A stretch of 64,000 nt of DNA, taken from contig NZ_PDJL01000004.1 in assembly GCF_002563795.1 (NCBI RefSeq), positions 1-64,000 of the forward strand, written 5' to 3'. Shown piece after piece: positions 40,667-51,143 of this stretch. The notes beneath the pieces were generated by a model. The model had not been told where the DNA came from. It was given only the letters and a program-made list of their open reading frames with translations, and ran no database searches. Origin of the DNA: Vibrio sp. ES.051 (GTDB taxonomy: Bacteria; Pseudomonadota; Gammaproteobacteria; Enterobacterales; Vibrionaceae). The position numbers were made by a program, and so were the translations under genes. Positions within the stretch are counted from its first letter, which is position 1, and every line of letters begins with the position of its first letter.

Positions 40667-41164
40667 CTATTTGATTAAGCGAGACGATGTTTTGCGTTGC
40701 TGAATTTTTTGATGGACACCGCGGCGTAATGCTTTGATACGGTTCTCTGCTTTATCTACGCCAAGCAGTACGGTTAAAACAAGCAGTGTGATGATGAAAG
40801 ATTGGATTAAGTAACCTAGGCCAATCATCAGACCTAATCCTGCTAGGACCCAAATGACTGCCGCCGATGTCACGCCGTGGATTTTGCCATCGAGTGTCAT
40901 CATTACGCCAGCGCCCAAGAAACCGACGCCGGTAATAATCTGACCAAGCACACGTGCTTGATCGAGCGTATTTGGCGATAACGATACTGCCATTGACATA
41001 AACAGGTAAGTACCTGAAATAATAAGAATGGCCGTACGGATCCCCACAGCTTTACCACGAGTTTGGCGTTCGATACCGATCATTAGCCCATTAATGGCAC
41101 AGCATAGTAGGGCAGGCCAGCTGAATGGGCCAAGATCGAAAATTTGTTCGAATGTAGTATGCAT
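40667..41164 (-). CDS. MgtC/SapB family membrane protein
   Basis: The 165-residue protein has about four to five transmembrane segments with the MgtC-type blocks LLCCAINGLMIGIERQTRGK, GIRTAILIISGTYLF and TGVGFLGAGVMM. MgtC proteins are linked to Mg2+ homeostasis or modulation of ATP synthase in other bacteria. This one has only the membrane domain and a short basic tail, not the ACT-like C-terminal domain of MgtC proper. The ATG at 41164 is preceded by GGAGGT 5 bp upstream. Confidence 0.88.
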   Translation of the reverse strand: MHTTFEQIFDLGPFSWPALLCCAINGLMIGIERQTRGKAVGIRTAILIISGTYLFMSMAVSLSPNTLDQARVLGQIITGVGFLGAGVMMTLDGKIHGVTSAAVIWVLAGLGLMIGLGYLIQSFIITLLVLTVLLGVDKAENRIKALRRGVHQKIQQRKTSSRLIK

Positions 41165-41259
41165 CTTGACCTCCAAAAGTGCAGAGTATGCATAGACTTA
41201 CCGTGCAAAGCGAACAAAAAAGATCGGTCGTAACGACAAATTTAATGAAGCGTCAGGAC

Positions 41260-42282
41260 CTATTCTAAATGCAAATCCAACGGCGTTTTACTTGGCCTGC
41301 CACCAATTTCTCGTGTCAGTTTTGGTACCAGATAACCCGATACACGTGTGATGAGTCCGCGCATAATGGCTTTTGCTTCTTGGTCCGAAATAAAGTAGTG
41401 CGCCGCGCCTTGCACCTTATCAAGAACGTGGAGGTAATAAGGCAAGATACCCGCGTCAAATAAGGCTTCACTTAACGCCACTTGAGCTTCTACCGAATCA
41501 TTCACACCTTTCAGTAGAACGCCTTGGTTTAGAAGCGTAACGCCCGCTCTTTTGAGCTTGAACATCTGTTCAGCAAATTCGTCATTGATTTCGTTGGCAT
41601 GGTTGATGTGAGTCACAAGGATGATTTGTAACTTTGATGCTTGCAGCAGTTGGCATAGTTCATCAGTGACGCGAGCGGGAATCACCACAGGTAAACGGCT
41701 ATGAATACGCAGACGTTTGATGTGAGGTATTTGAGCGATGTGCTCTAACAGCCAATGAATCTCATCGTCTTTTGCCATTAATGGATCACCACCTGAGAAG
41801 ATGACTTCGTTCAACTCTGGTTGCTGCGCCATGTACTCTAAGCACTTTGTCCATGCCTGCTTGCCGCTTTTATTTTCTTGATATGGGAAGTGACGCCGAA
41901 AACAATAACGACAATTGACGGCACAGCCACCTTTGACAATCATGAGCGCACGGTTACGATACTTGTGCAGCAAACCGGGAACGTTGTTGTCCTGCTCATC
42001 GAGCGGATCGTTGGAATAGCCTGAATGAACCTCGAATTCGTCACTTAACGGTAAGACCTGACGTAAAAGAGGGTCTTTAGGATTGCCTTTTTCCATCCTA
42101 TCGACAAAACTTTGCGGTACGCGCTGTGCAAACAGCTTGCGCGCGGCAAACCCGTCTTGCCACGGTGAAGGATCAATTTCCAATATTTCGAGCAATGTTG
42201 CGGGATCAGAGATCCCATTCGCCAATTGTTTGAGCCAGTTTTGCTCAACAGAATCGACTTTTCGGGTTATTATGTGCGGCAT
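41260..42282 (-). CDS. epmB: EF-P beta-lysylation protein EpmB
   Basis: EpmB is a radical-SAM lysine 2,3-aminomutase that makes (R)-beta-lysine for attachment to elongation factor P. The 340-residue protein has the iron-sulfur motif KGGCAVNCRYCFRRHFPY with Cys120, Cys124 and Cys127. It is divergent from its target gene efp, only 32 bp away, and epmA follows after frd. Confidence 0.97.
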   Translation of the reverse strand: MPHIITRKVDSVEQNWLKQLANGISDPATLLEILEIDPSPWQDGFAARKLFAQRVPQSFVDRMEKGNPKDPLLRQVLPLSDEFEVHSGYSNDPLDEQDNNVPGLLHKYRNRALMIVKGGCAVNCRYCFRRHFPYQENKSGKQAWTKCLEYMAQQPELNEVIFSGGDPLMAKDDEIHWLLEHIAQIPHIKRLRIHSRLPVVIPARVTDELCQLLQASKLQIILVTHINHANEINDEFAEQMFKLKRAGVTLLNQGVLLKGVNDSVEAQVALSEALFDAGILPYYLHVLDKVQGAAHYFISDQEAKAIMRGLITRVSGYLVPKLTREIGGRPSKTPLDLHLE

Positions 42283-42314
42283 TGAATTTAGCTCTAAGAA
42301 TGTAAGAGGAAAAA

Positions 42315-42881
42315 ATGGCTACAGTTAGCACCAATGAATTTAAAGGCGGTCTTAAGTTAATGTTTGATAATGAGCCTTGTGTCATTCTGGAAAACGAATA
42401 CGTTAAACCAGGTAAAGGCCAAGCGTTCAACCGTGTTAAAATTCGTAAACTTCTTTCTGGTAAAGTGCTAGAGAAAACATTTAAATCTGGTGACACTTGT
42501 GAAGTGGCAGACGTAATGGATATCGATCTAGATTATCTATATTCAGACGGCGAATTCTACCACTTTATGAACAACGAAACCTTTGAACAGATCGCAGCTG
42601 ATGCGAAAGCGGTAGGTGAAAACGCCAAGTGGCTGGTAGAAAACAACACTTGTATGATAACACTTTGGAACGGTAACCCAATTACGGTGACACCGCCAAA
42701 TTTTGTCGAGTTAGAAGTGGTTGAGACTGACCCTGGCCTAAAAGGTGACACACAAGGTACGGGTGGTAAACCAGCGACACTATCAACTGGCGCAGTTGTT
42801 CGTGTTCCTCTGTTCATCTCAATCGGTGAAGTGATTCGAGTTGATACTCGTACTGCCGAATACGTAGGTCGTGTTAAGTAA
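42315..42881 (+). CDS. efp: Elongation factor P
   Basis: EF-P rescues ribosomes stalled at polyproline. The 188-residue protein has the three-domain layout, and Lys34 in VKPGKGQAF is the residue that receives beta-lysine through EpmA and EpmB. The C-terminal signature ([20 protein letters not shown]) is intact. Both modifying enzymes are in the window, consistent with the lysylated EF-P type. Confidence 0.99.
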   Translation: MATVSTNEFKGGLKLMFDNEPCVILENEYVKPGKGQAFNRVKIRKLLSGKVLEKTFKSGDTCEVADVMDIDLDYLYSDGEFYHFMNNETFEQIAADAKAVGENAKWLVENNTCMITLWNGNPITVTPPNFVELEVVETDPGLKGDTQGTGGKPATLSTGAVVRVPLFISIGEVIRVDTRTAEYVGRVK

Positions 42882-42903
42882 TTCACCTCAAATTTATTAA
42901 AAG

Positions 42904-42930
42904 AAAAGGTCGCGTTAGCGACCTTTTTTA
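42904..42930 (+). terminator. Terminator of efp
   Basis: Stem AAAAGGTCGC / GCGACCTTTT with loop GTTA and a T-run. Confidence 0.93.
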
Positions 42931-43083
42931 TTGCCTGAGGATAGGGTGACTCAGTGAGATAATCTGTTTCACATTGGTGATGTAGACGGCATAAGCAGAA
43001 TGATAAATAGCTTAGAGAGTAAATAGATCATAGGTGACTAAAAGCTTAAAAAGCCCAAAAGTTCTTCGCTGACCTAAAGCAAT

Positions 43084-43112
43084 AAAAAAGCTGGCATATA
43101 GCCAGCTTTTCT
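43084..43112 (-). terminator. Terminator of the frd operon
   Basis: Stem AAAAGCTGGC / GCCAGCTTTT with AT-rich loop, placed just after the frdD stop; the A-run reads as U on the minus strand. Confidence 0.9.
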
Positions 43113-43126
43113 TTTTCGTCAGTATC

Positions 43127-43504
43127 TTAAATCATGAAAATAAAAATAATCGCCAGTGCAGTAATCAGGCCTGAAAACGCGTAGCATGCGATTTTACCCA
43201 CCACGCCAGTGTGGAATTTAAGGTCATGCATGCCGTGGTGAAAACGGTGCATGGCGTGCCACATTGGCAGGGCTAACGTACCGATGATGAACAATGCGCC
43301 GATGATGCTGGTTGCGAATTCAGAGACACGCTCATAGCTTAGAGCTTCGGCATCAATCACCCCTAATGGTGCTAAGATGCCCAACACCAGTACCGTGATT
43401 GGGGTGATCATCGCAAACCACGTACCGCCAGCGCCGAACAGTCCCCACCAGATGGGTTCATCAGAACGCTTTGGTGTTTTATTTACACTATAATTTGGTT
43501 TCAT
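43127..43504 (-). CDS. frdD: Fumarate reductase membrane anchor subunit D
   Basis: The 125-residue protein has three hydrophobic helices ([47 protein letters not shown]). With FrdC it anchors the catalytic dimer and binds menaquinol. It lacks conserved haem histidines for b-type haem, as expected for type-D enzyme. It is the last gene of frdABCD. Confidence 0.96.
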   Translation of the reverse strand: MKPNYSVNKTPKRSDEPIWWGLFGAGGTWFAMITPITVLVLGILAPLGVIDAEALSYERVSEFATSIIGALFIIGTLALPMWHAMHRFHHGMHDLKFHTGVVGKIACYAFSGLITALAIIFIFMI

Positions 43505-43516
43505 TGCGAACGCTCC

Positions 43517-43900
43517 TTACACCACGATGAGAACAATCAGTGAGATGAACGCCACCGCGGCCCACTGAGTTAATACGATGATCTTCTTATCCACCAGTTT
43601 GCCTTTTAAACGAATAGGCATTACTTGAGGCATCATGCTGAAGAAGGTTTGTGCGTGAAATAGACTCCCTAATAATGCAACGATGTTGATCGCCACAACG
43701 ATAGGGTTGGCCATAAACGCTAACCAACCTTGCCAGGCTTCAGGACCTTTGACTAAGCAGCCTAAGCCAAAGGTTAGGAACAACGTGAATAAGATCAGCG
43801 GAAGCACCGTGGCTTCACGTAGCATATAGAAGCGGTAGAAAGGATGGTTCTTCCACCAAGTGCGTTTTACTTCACGAACGTAAGGTTTACGGTTGCTCAT
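43517..43900 (-). CDS. frdC: Fumarate reductase membrane anchor subunit C
   Basis: The 127-residue subunit has three transmembrane helices and the FrdC signatures MSNRKPYVREVKRTWW near the start, FYMLREATVLPLILFT and SLFHAQTFFSMMP. I start it at the ATG at 43898-43900, which lies one base after the frdB stop; ten codons upstream are not family-like. Confidence 0.96.
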   Translation of the reverse strand: MSNRKPYVREVKRTWWKNHPFYRFYMLREATVLPLILFTLFLTFGLGCLVKGPEAWQGWLAFMANPIVVAINIVALLGSLFHAQTFFSMMPQVMPIRLKGKLVDKKIIVLTQWAAVAFISLIVLIVV

Positions 43901-43901
43901 C

Positions 43902-44660
43902 CTATGCCTCCACTTTCTTTGGCGAACCATCAGGTTTCAACATCGCAATAACGAAGTCCATGGAAGACTCCACTTTGCCTTGGTTTACTGCGGCTGCTGG
44001 ATCTACGCTCTTCGGACAAACTTCAGAGCAGTAACCAACAAAAGTACAACCCCAAGCGCCATTTTCACCGTTAATCAGCGTCATACGTTCGTCTTTACCG
44101 TTATCACGGCTGTCTAGGTTGTAACGGTGCGCCAGTGTGAGTGCCGCAGGGCCAATGAACTCAGGGTTCAAACCAAACTGAGGACAGGCTGCGTAGCACA
44201 GACCACAGTTGATGCAGGCGGCAAATTGTTTGTACTTCGCCATTTGTTCTGGCGTTTGTAAGTTGGTGCCGTCTTCCGGTTTGCGGTCGTTACCAATGAT
44301 GTAGGGTTTGATGGCTTCAAGGCGCTCAATGAATGGCGTCATATCCACGATCAAGTCTTTCTCGATTGGGAAGTTTGCTAATGGCTCGATAGTCACGCCA
44401 TTGGGGTAATCACGGAGGAAGCTCTTACACGCAAGTTTAGGGACGTTGTTTACCATGATGCCGCAAGAACCACAGATCGCCATACGACAAGACCAGCGGT
44501 AAGACAGATCTTTATCGAGGTGATCTTTGATGTAGCCTAGCGCATCGAGTACTGACATGGTTTCATCAAATGGTACTTCGAACGTTTGCGTATATGGTTC
44601 TGCGTCTTTTTCTGGGTCGTAACGCAGAATGTCTACTTTTTGAATGCGATTTGCTGACAT
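43902..44660 (-). CDS. frdB: Fumarate reductase iron-sulfur subunit
   Basis: The 252-residue electron-transfer subunit. The N-terminal ferredoxin domain carries the [2Fe-2S] cysteines ([17 protein letters not shown]), and the C-terminal domain holds the [12 protein letters not shown] and [13 protein letters not shown] motifs for [4Fe-4S] and [3Fe-4S] clusters. It overlaps frdA by one base. Confidence 0.98.
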   Translation of the reverse strand: MSANRIQKVDILRYDPEKDAEPYTQTFEVPFDETMSVLDALGYIKDHLDKDLSYRWSCRMAICGSCGIMVNNVPKLACKSFLRDYPNGVTIEPLANFPIEKDLIVDMTPFIERLEAIKPYIIGNDRKPEDGTNLQTPEQMAKYKQFAACINCGLCYAACPQFGLNPEFIGPAALTLAHRYNLDSRDNGKDERMTLINGENGAWGCTFVGYCSEVCPKSVDPAAAVNQGKVESSMDFVIAMLKPDGSPKKVEA

Positions 44661-46462
44661 TATACTTGCTCCTCTGCGTTCTTCTCTTCCGCCGCTGCAG
44701 CCTTATCTGCCGCCTCACCGTATAGACGAGCTTTTGGTTGTGACTTAGTGATGGTCACGTTGCTGTAGTCGATGCTTGGTGAAGAATCAGGTTGGTAGAA
44801 AGCAAGCGAGTGTTTTAGGTAGTTGATGTCGTCACGTTCGGTAAAGCCTTCGTCTAGGCGTTGGTGCGCACCACGAGATTCCTTACGCAGAATCGCAGAG
44901 TGAACCATTGCTTCTGCGACTTCTAGGCCGTAGCCGACTTCGATCGCGTAAAGAAGGTCGGTGTTGAACACTTTACCTTTGTCTTTAATACTGATGCGCT
45001 TGTAACGCTCTTTTAGCTCGGTGATCTTGTCGATGGTTTCTTGCATCAAATCTTCTTGTCGATAGATACCACAACCCGCTTCCATGGTATGACCCATTTC
45101 GGTACGGATATTTGCCCAGTTCTCGTCACCTTCTTGGTTCATCAGTGTGGCGATGCGTTCTTCAACGGCTTTAACTTGAGCATCAATTGCCGACTCGTTC
45201 CAACCTTTGAATTCTGCCGCGCGTTTCACCGCGTTTTCACCGGCGACACGGCCAAAGACCACGAACTCAGCTAAAGAGTTAGAGCCGAGACGGTTAGCAC
45301 CGTGCAGGCCAACCGAGGCACATTCACCGACGGCGAACAGACCTTTAATGCGAGTTTCACAGCCGCCGTTGGTTTCAATACCACCCATGGTGTAATGAAC
45401 GGTTGGACGGATTGGGATTGGCTCTTTCGCAGGGTCAACGTTCACGTAAGCTTTCGCGAGTTCACAGATGAACGGTAAGCGCTCTTGCAGATACTCTTCG
45501 CCTAGGTGGCGAAGGTCTAGATGTACCACATCACCGAGCGGGTGCTTGATGGTGTTGCCTTTTTGTTGCTCGTGCCAGAAAGCTTGAGAAACTTTGTCAC
45601 GAGGACCCAGTTCCATGTATTTGTTTTTCGGTTGACCGACTGGTGTCTCAGGGCCCATACCGTAATCTTGTAAGTAGCGGTAACCGTCTTTGTTGACAAT
45701 AATACCGCCTTCACCACGACAACCTTCGGTCATTAGAATGCCTGTACCTGGAAGACCCGTTGGGTGGTACTGAACGAATTCCATATCACGCAGAGGAACA
45801 CCATGACGGTAAGCCATTGCCATCCCATCACCCGTGACGATACCGCCGTTGGTGTTACAGTGGTAAACACGACCCGCGCCACCTGTTGCAAGTACAACTG
45901 ATTTCGCTTTAATGGTCACAAGTTCGCCTTCAGACATGTGAATCGCAATCAGGCCTTGTACTTCGCCTTCATCAACAATCAGATCCAACACAAAATACTC
46001 ATCAAAGCGGTTGATGTTGCTGTACTTCATGGATGTCTGGAATAAGGTGTGAAGCATGTGGAAGCCAGTTTTATCCGCAGCGAACCAAGTTCGTTCAACC
46101 TTCATACCACCAAAGCGGCGTACGTTGACTTCACCGTTCTCTTTACGACTCCATGGGCAACCCCATTGCTCCATTTGGACCATTTCGCGAGTCGCGTTCT
46201 CTACAAAGTATTCAACTACGTCCTGTTCACATAGCCAATCGCCACCGCCAACGGTATCGTTGAAGTGGTTGTCTAAGCTATCTTCATCCTTGATAACTGC
46301 TGCTGAGCCCCCTTCTGCTGCGACCGTATGGGAACGCATAGGATAGACTTTAGAAATCAACGCGACTTCTAAGTCAGGGTTTGCTTCAGCCGCTGCAATA
46401 GCAGTACGAAGACCAGCGCCGCCTGCGCCGATGACTGCGATATCTGTGGTGATAATTTGCAC
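44660..46462 (-). CDS. frdA: Fumarate reductase flavoprotein subunit
   Basis: FrdA reduces fumarate to succinate, the last step of anaerobic fumarate respiration. The 600-residue protein has the FAD-binding [15 protein letters not shown], His45 for covalent FAD in [10 protein letters not shown], and the catalytic region with [14 protein letters not shown] and [13 protein letters not shown]. It is the first gene of the operon. A CRP-like site lies in the upstream spacer. Confidence 0.98.
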   Translation of the reverse strand: MQIITTDIAVIGAGGAGLRTAIAAAEANPDLEVALISKVYPMRSHTVAAEGGSAAVIKDEDSLDNHFNDTVGGGDWLCEQDVVEYFVENATREMVQMEQWGCPWSRKENGEVNVRRFGGMKVERTWFAADKTGFHMLHTLFQTSMKYSNINRFDEYFVLDLIVDEGEVQGLIAIHMSEGELVTIKAKSVVLATGGAGRVYHCNTNGGIVTGDGMAMAYRHGVPLRDMEFVQYHPTGLPGTGILMTEGCRGEGGIIVNKDGYRYLQDYGMGPETPVGQPKNKYMELGPRDKVSQAFWHEQQKGNTIKHPLGDVVHLDLRHLGEEYLQERLPFICELAKAYVNVDPAKEPIPIRPTVHYTMGGIETNGGCETRIKGLFAVGECASVGLHGANRLGSNSLAEFVVFGRVAGENAVKRAAEFKGWNESAIDAQVKAVEERIATLMNQEGDENWANIRTEMGHTMEAGCGIYRQEDLMQETIDKITELKERYKRISIKDKGKVFNTDLLYAIEVGYGLEVAEAMVHSAILRKESRGAHQRLDEGFTERDDINYLKHSLAFYQPDSSPSIDYSNVTITKSQPKARLYGEAADKAAAAEEKNAEEQV

Positions 46463-46892
46463 AGTTATCCTCCAGTGTGTGATTGCGGAAAACCGCTTGT
46501 TATTGTCATTACGAGGTGCTCAATAAAGCGAACTCCCCAAAAGTATTAGGGCCAGTGTAGAGGAGCGACATAGCAAAAAAATTGATGTATTTGGGTTTTT
46601 GCTCCGGTAATGCACTTAAGAGCATAGAATTTATAGGTTATGTGATTGCTATCACGGCACGAGGTTCTTGACGGTTAAGCGTTTATTGCAACGAATGTTA
46701 AGCGTGTGTTGCTGATATTAATTGCATTGATATCCCCATTGTGATTGAGAGATTTTTGTACTGCAGCACGAGTAATGCTTGTTTCAAAAGTAAGCGAAGC
46801 GAGTCAACAGAGAGGAGGTTCTTTGCTCCTCAGTAGGAAAAAGCATGTAGAATAAGGTTTTCTTTACTAAATTAGAGTTTGAGAGACTTGTT
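46463..46892. other. Divergent regulatory region between frdA and epmA
   Basis: 430 bp without a gene. It contains a CRP-like dyad (46641-46656) and a small hairpin, GAGGAG / CTCCTC, near 46812-46831. No clear FNR box (TTGAT-N4-ATCAA) was found by eye. Confidence 0.5.
46641..46656. promoter_or_regulatory. CRP-like site upstream of frdA
   Basis: TGTGATTGCTATCACG matches the consensus TGTGA-N6-TCACA except for the last base. It lies 179 bp upstream of frdA and 237 bp upstream of epmA. Confidence 0.65.
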
Positions 46893-47864
46893 ATGCAACC
46901 TAACTGGCGACCAACGGCTTCCATTGAACAACTGCGTCAACGTGCGAGGTTAATCGAGGCTATTCGCCAATTCTTTGCCGAACGACAGGTGATGGAAGTT
47001 GACACACCTGCGATGAGTCACGCGACCGTCACCGATATTCATCTGCATACTTTTCAAACCGAGTTTGTTGGCCCAGGTTATGCCGATGGCAGTAAACTGT
47101 TTTTCATGACCAGCCCAGAGTTCCATATGAAGCGCTTATTGGCAGCGGGCTGTGGCTGCATTTATCAGATCAACAAAGCGTTTCGTAATGAAGAAAACGG
47201 TCGCTATCATAATCCAGAATTCACCATGCTGGAGTGGTACCGTGTTGATTTTGATCACCATAAGCTCATGGATGAAATGGATGATCTGCTGCAACTGGTG
47301 TTGAAATGCGCCGCCGCCGAGCGACTGACTTACCAACAAGCGTTTATGGATGTATTGGGAGTGTGCCCACTTGACGGCACCATGACAGAGCTCAAAACGG
47401 CAGCGGGGAAACTTGGATTGAGTGACATCGCAGAGCAAGAAGAAGACCGCGATACCTTACTGCAATTGCTGTTTAGCGTAGGAGTGGAAAAAAAAATTGG
47501 TCAGGATGCGCCGGCTTTTGTGTACGACTTTCCAGCATCGCAGGCCGCGCTGGCGAAAATCAATCTTCACGATCACCGTGTAGCGGATCGCTTTGAGGTG
47601 TACTTTAAAGGCATTGAGCTGGCGAACGGTTTTCATGAACTGGACAACCCGAACGAACAATTGGCGCGCTTTGAACAAGACAACGCGAAGCGAGTGGGGA
47701 TGGGGTTAAAACCGCAGCCGATCGATTATCACCTGATTGCTGCATTAAAGGCAGGGTTGCCAAATTGTGCCGGAGTGGCGCTAGGGATCGATCGCCTGAT
47801 CATGCTCGCTCTTGGCTGTGACCATATTGATCAAGTGACCGCTTTTCCATTTCCAATCGCATAA
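46893..47864 (+). CDS. epmA: Elongation factor P--(R)-beta-lysine ligase
   Basis: EpmA attaches (R)-beta-lysine to Lys34 of EF-P. It resembles the catalytic core of a class II lysyl-tRNA synthetase without the anticodon-binding domain: 323 residues with motif 2 region [20 protein letters not shown] and motif 3 [15 protein letters not shown]. Together with epmB and efp it completes a lysylation set in this window. Confidence 0.97.
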   Translation: MQPNWRPTASIEQLRQRARLIEAIRQFFAERQVMEVDTPAMSHATVTDIHLHTFQTEFVGPGYADGSKLFFMTSPEFHMKRLLAAGCGCIYQINKAFRNEENGRYHNPEFTMLEWYRVDFDHHKLMDEMDDLLQLVLKCAAAERLTYQQAFMDVLGVCPLDGTMTELKTAAGKLGLSDIAEQEEDRDTLLQLLFSVGVEKKIGQDAPAFVYDFPASQAALAKINLHDHRVADRFEVYFKGIELANGFHELDNPNEQLARFEQDNAKRVGMGLKPQPIDYHLIAALKAGLPNCAGVALGIDRLIMLALGCDHIDQVTAFPFPIA

Positions 47865-47890
47865 GAACACACGGTGAACTTGGCGGCGGC

Positions 47891-48040
47891 ATGTTTGTAT
47901 TCTTCGCTCTGCTTAGTCATCGCAGTTTAGCGCTTTTAGGTTGTTTTTTGAGTATGGCGTGGGCGATCGGCATTTTGCGGGTGAGTGTCGCCATTCAATG
48001 GTGGCAAGGGCATACCTCGGAAAGCAAGCCTGTGAGTTAG
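47891..48040 (+). CDS. Putative small membrane protein
   Basis: An ATG-started 49-codon frame encodes MFVFFALLSHRSLALLGCF and continues through SMAWAIGILRVSVAIQWW. Its first 35 residues are hydrophobic with two possible membrane segments, and its C-terminus is polar. No strong Shine-Dalgarno is seen (GGTGA about 13 bp upstream). It is 26 bp after the epmA stop and in an open frame upstream. It may be a real small protein or chance. Confidence 0.3.
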   Translation: MFVFFALLSHRSLALLGCFLSMAWAIGILRVSVAIQWWQGHTSESKPVS

Positions 48041-48165
48041 ACCTTGTCGCTCACTTAATAGGTAGGCTAACTGGTCTGTTATGTTACCGTATTTGGAGCC
48101 TCTATCGACCTAGGTTGGTGAAGTCGCTATACTCGATTCGTTAATGAAGAGGGAATACGATAACA

Positions 48166-48801
48166 ATGAAAACGCGCGATAAAATCGTCTACGCGGCACT
48201 GGAGTTGTTTAACCAACATGGTGAACGTAACATCACCACCAACCACATTGCCGAGCACATCGAAATCAGCCCGGGTAATCTCTATTACCACTTCCGTAAT
48301 AAGCAAGAAATCGTGCGTGAGATCTTTGCGCTGTATTCAGCAGAACTGTTAGAAAGATTTGCCCCTATCCAAGGCTCGCAAGAAAGCCTGACGATGCTGA
48401 AGAGCTACCTAGACTCCATCTTCACATTGATGTGGAAATACCGTTTTTTCTACGCCAATCTGCCAGAAATTTTGTCACGTGATGAGCAACTGCATGAGCA
48501 GTACATTGATGTGCAAGAAAAGCTACAAGCGAACCTTATTGCGATCATGCAGGAATTTGTGTCGCTGAAACTGCTTGATGTTGATCAACAACAATTAAAG
48601 TCACTGGTGTGCACGCTGCATTTGATTGCTTGTAGCTGGTTGGCGTATCAATCAGCGATGGCATCGAAAACTCGTATTACCGAGCAGATGGTCAAGCAAG
48701 GGATGTTGCAGATGCTTAACGTCGTGAAGCCTGTCGCGACTGAGCAAGGTTTAGAGCAGCTGCTATTGTTAGAAGATGCGGTCAGCAATCTGCATAGTTA
48801 A
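48166..48801 (+). CDS. TetR/AcrR-type transcriptional regulator
   Basis: The 211-residue protein has an N-terminal three-helix DNA-binding domain (IVYAALELFNQHGERNITTN then ISPGNLYYHFRNKQEIVREI, residues about 8-55), followed by an all-helical ligand-binding domain with no family I can name. The ligand and target genes are unknown; it could act on its own promoter or the adjacent DHH gene. Confidence 0.88.
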   Translation: MKTRDKIVYAALELFNQHGERNITTNHIAEHIEISPGNLYYHFRNKQEIVREIFALYSAELLERFAPIQGSQESLTMLKSYLDSIFTLMWKYRFFYANLPEILSRDEQLHEQYIDVQEKLQANLIAIMQEFVSLKLLDVDQQQLKSLVCTLHLIACSWLAYQSAMASKTRITEQMVKQGMLQMLNVVKPVATEQGLEQLLLLEDAVSNLHS

Positions 48802-48939
48802 ACTTCAAATTGTCGCGATATTTCGAGAGTTGTGTTCATCTTCGGCCATAACTTAAGTTGACTTATCGCACTTGCCAGCATGTATCCCGTCCCCAGTTTT
48901 TTGTTGGGGTTCGATTCAGGATAAAGGAACTATCGCTTC

Positions 48940-49914
48940 ATGAATTACGACATTTTTAATGGTGATGCCGATGGCATCATCGCTTTGCTGCAATTGCGTT
49001 TGATCGAGCCTATCGACGCCCAGTTAATCACAGGTGTCAAACGTGATAGTAAGCTGGTGGAAAAAGTGGCTGCGCAAGCGGGAGATGAGCTGACAGTGTT
49101 AGATATCTCGATGGAAAAGAACATGGCAGGTTTAGAGCAAGCATTGGCTCAAGGCGCGCACGTGTTTTACGTCGATCATCATAAAGCGGGCAATATTCCT
49201 CAGTATGGCAACTTGGATGCGCACATCGATCTCGATGCCAATATGTGTACGGCGTTGATTGTCGATCAATGGCTAAATGGACGTTTTCACGCGTGGGCGA
49301 TTACGGCGGCTTATGGTGATAACCTGATAGCTAAGGCCGATGAGTTGGCAGATCAAGCGGGTTTGTCATCGGAGCAGAAAGCGCAACTTAAAGAGCTAGG
49401 CACGCTGATCAACTACAACGGCTACGGCTCGAAAGTCGAGGATTTACATTTTCACCCTGCGGATTTGTATCAAGCTTTACTCCAATACCCGTCGCCATTT
49501 GATGTAATTGCTGATACAGGGTCGCCTTACTATCAACTGCGAGCGGCTTATCAACAAGATATGGATGCAGTGCAAGCAGTACGAGCGACGTATGAAAGCG
49601 ATAAGTTGAAGCTGTTTGAACTGCCGAATTGTGCAGCCTCACGCCGAATCAGCGGAGTGTATGGTAACTGGTTGGCCAACCAGACCCCAGAGATCGCCCA
49701 CGCCGTATTAACGCAAAATGCCGATAGCACGTACACGGTATCTCTGCGCGCGCCGTTACACAACAAACAAGGTGCTATGGCGGTGTGTGGTCAGTTCCCG
49801 ACGGGAGGCGGTCGAGAGGCGGCGGCCGGTATCAACGCATTAAACAAAGGCGATGTGAACGCGTTTATTGATGCAGTAGAAACGCACTACTCGTCACGCA
49901 GCCACGACAATTGA
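48940..49914 (+). CDS. DHH-family phosphoesterase
   Basis: The 324-residue protein belongs to the DHH superfamily of Mn-dependent phosphoesterases: FNGDADGIIALLQLR at residues 7-21 (Asp9, Asp11), VLDISMEKN near 54, the DHH triad at 79-81 (YVDHHKAG), and a glycine-rich C-terminal end (FPTGGGREAAAGIN) typical of DHHA1. The substrate (oligonucleotide, pAp or cyclic dinucleotide product) cannot be told. Confidence 0.88.
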   Translation: MNYDIFNGDADGIIALLQLRLIEPIDAQLITGVKRDSKLVEKVAAQAGDELTVLDISMEKNMAGLEQALAQGAHVFYVDHHKAGNIPQYGNLDAHIDLDANMCTALIVDQWLNGRFHAWAITAAYGDNLIAKADELADQAGLSSEQKAQLKELGTLINYNGYGSKVEDLHFHPADLYQALLQYPSPFDVIADTGSPYYQLRAAYQQDMDAVQAVRATYESDKLKLFELPNCAASRRISGVYGNWLANQTPEIAHAVLTQNADSTYTVSLRAPLHNKQGAMAVCGQFPTGGGREAAAGINALNKGDVNAFIDAVETHYSSRSHDN

Positions 49915-49916
49915 AC

Positions 49917-49947
49917 ATAAAAAAGGAGCCGAGCGGCTCCTGTTTTA
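49917..49947. terminator. Terminator between the DHH gene and envC
   Basis: GGAGCC-GAGC-GGCTCC hairpin with a long A-run before it and a T-rich end after it, between converging genes. Confidence 0.88.
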
Positions 49948-49955
49948 TTTAGTAT

Positions 49956-51086
49956 TTATAGACGCTTCAACCAGGACTTAGGGTTCTGCGCTTTACTATT
50001 ACGACGAATTTCGAAGTAGAGTGATGCGCGGTCTTGACCACCAGTGTCACCTGCTAAGGCGATCACTTCACCTTCGGTGACTCTGTCGCCTTCTTTTTTG
50101 GTCAAAGCTTGATTGTAGCCGTAAAGTGTCATATCACCTTGGCCGTGATCGAGCAGTACCACCAAACCGTAACCTCGCAGATACTCCGCAAACACCACTG
50201 TGCCCGGATAGACGGCTTTGACTTGTTGACCATAATTAGCAGAAAGCACCATGCCTTTCCAGTTCACTTGTCCGGTTTGGCGAGTGCCGAAATTATGCAG
50301 GACTCTACCGTTCACTGGCCATGGCAGCTTGCCACGTTGTTTACCCAAGCCATCCATGGGGACGGCATTGCGTTTCGCCGCTTTGGCTATTTCTGCTTTT
50401 AAGCGGGTTTCGTTGCGTTGCAGTTCTGCTAGGTAACGCTGGTCGTTTGTGATGCGGCTTTGAATTTTATTCAGTGTTTGTTTACGTTTCGATTGGGTGC
50501 TTGCCAACGCCGTACGTTTGCGTGACTGCTGCTTGAGTAAGCTTTCTATCTGCTCTTTTTCTAGCTCAAGCTGGTTTTTGTTGTGCGCCAGATCTTGAGT
50601 GGTTGTAGTGATCGCATCAATCACTTTTGCGCGTGCTTTGGCTAAGTGTTGGAAGTATTGGCTAATACGGTCTTCCTCCACACCTTGATTCAATAGGTGT
50701 CCATTGGCTTTGGCACGATCTGTGACATAGTATGTTTGCAGCAGTTGCTTGAGCTCTTCTTCCTGTGCTTGGCGTTGAGTCTCTTGTCGCGCAATTTTTT
50801 CTTCGAGTCGGCTGATGTTTTGATCGGCTTGGGCGAGCTCCGCTTTGGTCTGCCTTATTTCTCGTTCCAGCTTAGCAATACCGAGCTCTTGGTCTTTCAA
50901 GGACTTTTGCAGATCGTTAAGTTGTTTTTCTTGAGAAGTGAGCGCTTGGCGTTGGCGGCTTATCTCACTGGATACGCCTTTGAGCTCTTGCTGACTAGCG
51001 GCAGAAGAGAGCAGGGGATAAGTGGCAGATAAAGCACAAGTTAATAAAATAGCCGAGCGTAGCACTGGATGATTTTTTGTTCGCAC
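49956..51086 (-). CDS. envC: Murein hydrolase activator EnvC
   Basis: EnvC activates the cell-division amidases AmiA and AmiB at the septum. The 376-residue protein has a signal peptide, a long coiled coil (about 35-245, rich in Gln, Lys and Glu heptads), and a C-terminal LytM-like domain (VLHNFGTRQTGQVNWKGMVL, GYGLVVLLDHGQGDMTLYG). The LytM zinc-binding His/Asp positions are incomplete, as in EnvC, which is a regulator rather than an enzyme. Confidence 0.96.
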   Translation of the reverse strand: MRTKNHPVLRSAILLTCALSATYPLLSSAASQQELKGVSSEISRQRQALTSQEKQLNDLQKSLKDQELGIAKLEREIRQTKAELAQADQNISRLEEKIARQETQRQAQEEELKQLLQTYYVTDRAKANGHLLNQGVEEDRISQYFQHLAKARAKVIDAITTTTQDLAHNKNQLELEKEQIESLLKQQSRKRTALASTQSKRKQTLNKIQSRITNDQRYLAELQRNETRLKAEIAKAAKRNAVPMDGLGKQRGKLPWPVNGRVLHNFGTRQTGQVNWKGMVLSANYGQQVKAVYPGTVVFAEYLRGYGLVVLLDHGQGDMTLYGYNQALTKKEGDRVTEGEVIALAGDTGGQDRASLYFEIRRNSKAQNPKSWLKRL

Positions 51087-51143
51087 TTGAGAGACCTACC
51101 ACATTATTGTCAAAGCATAAGGTCAATCGACCCTAGGTGATGA

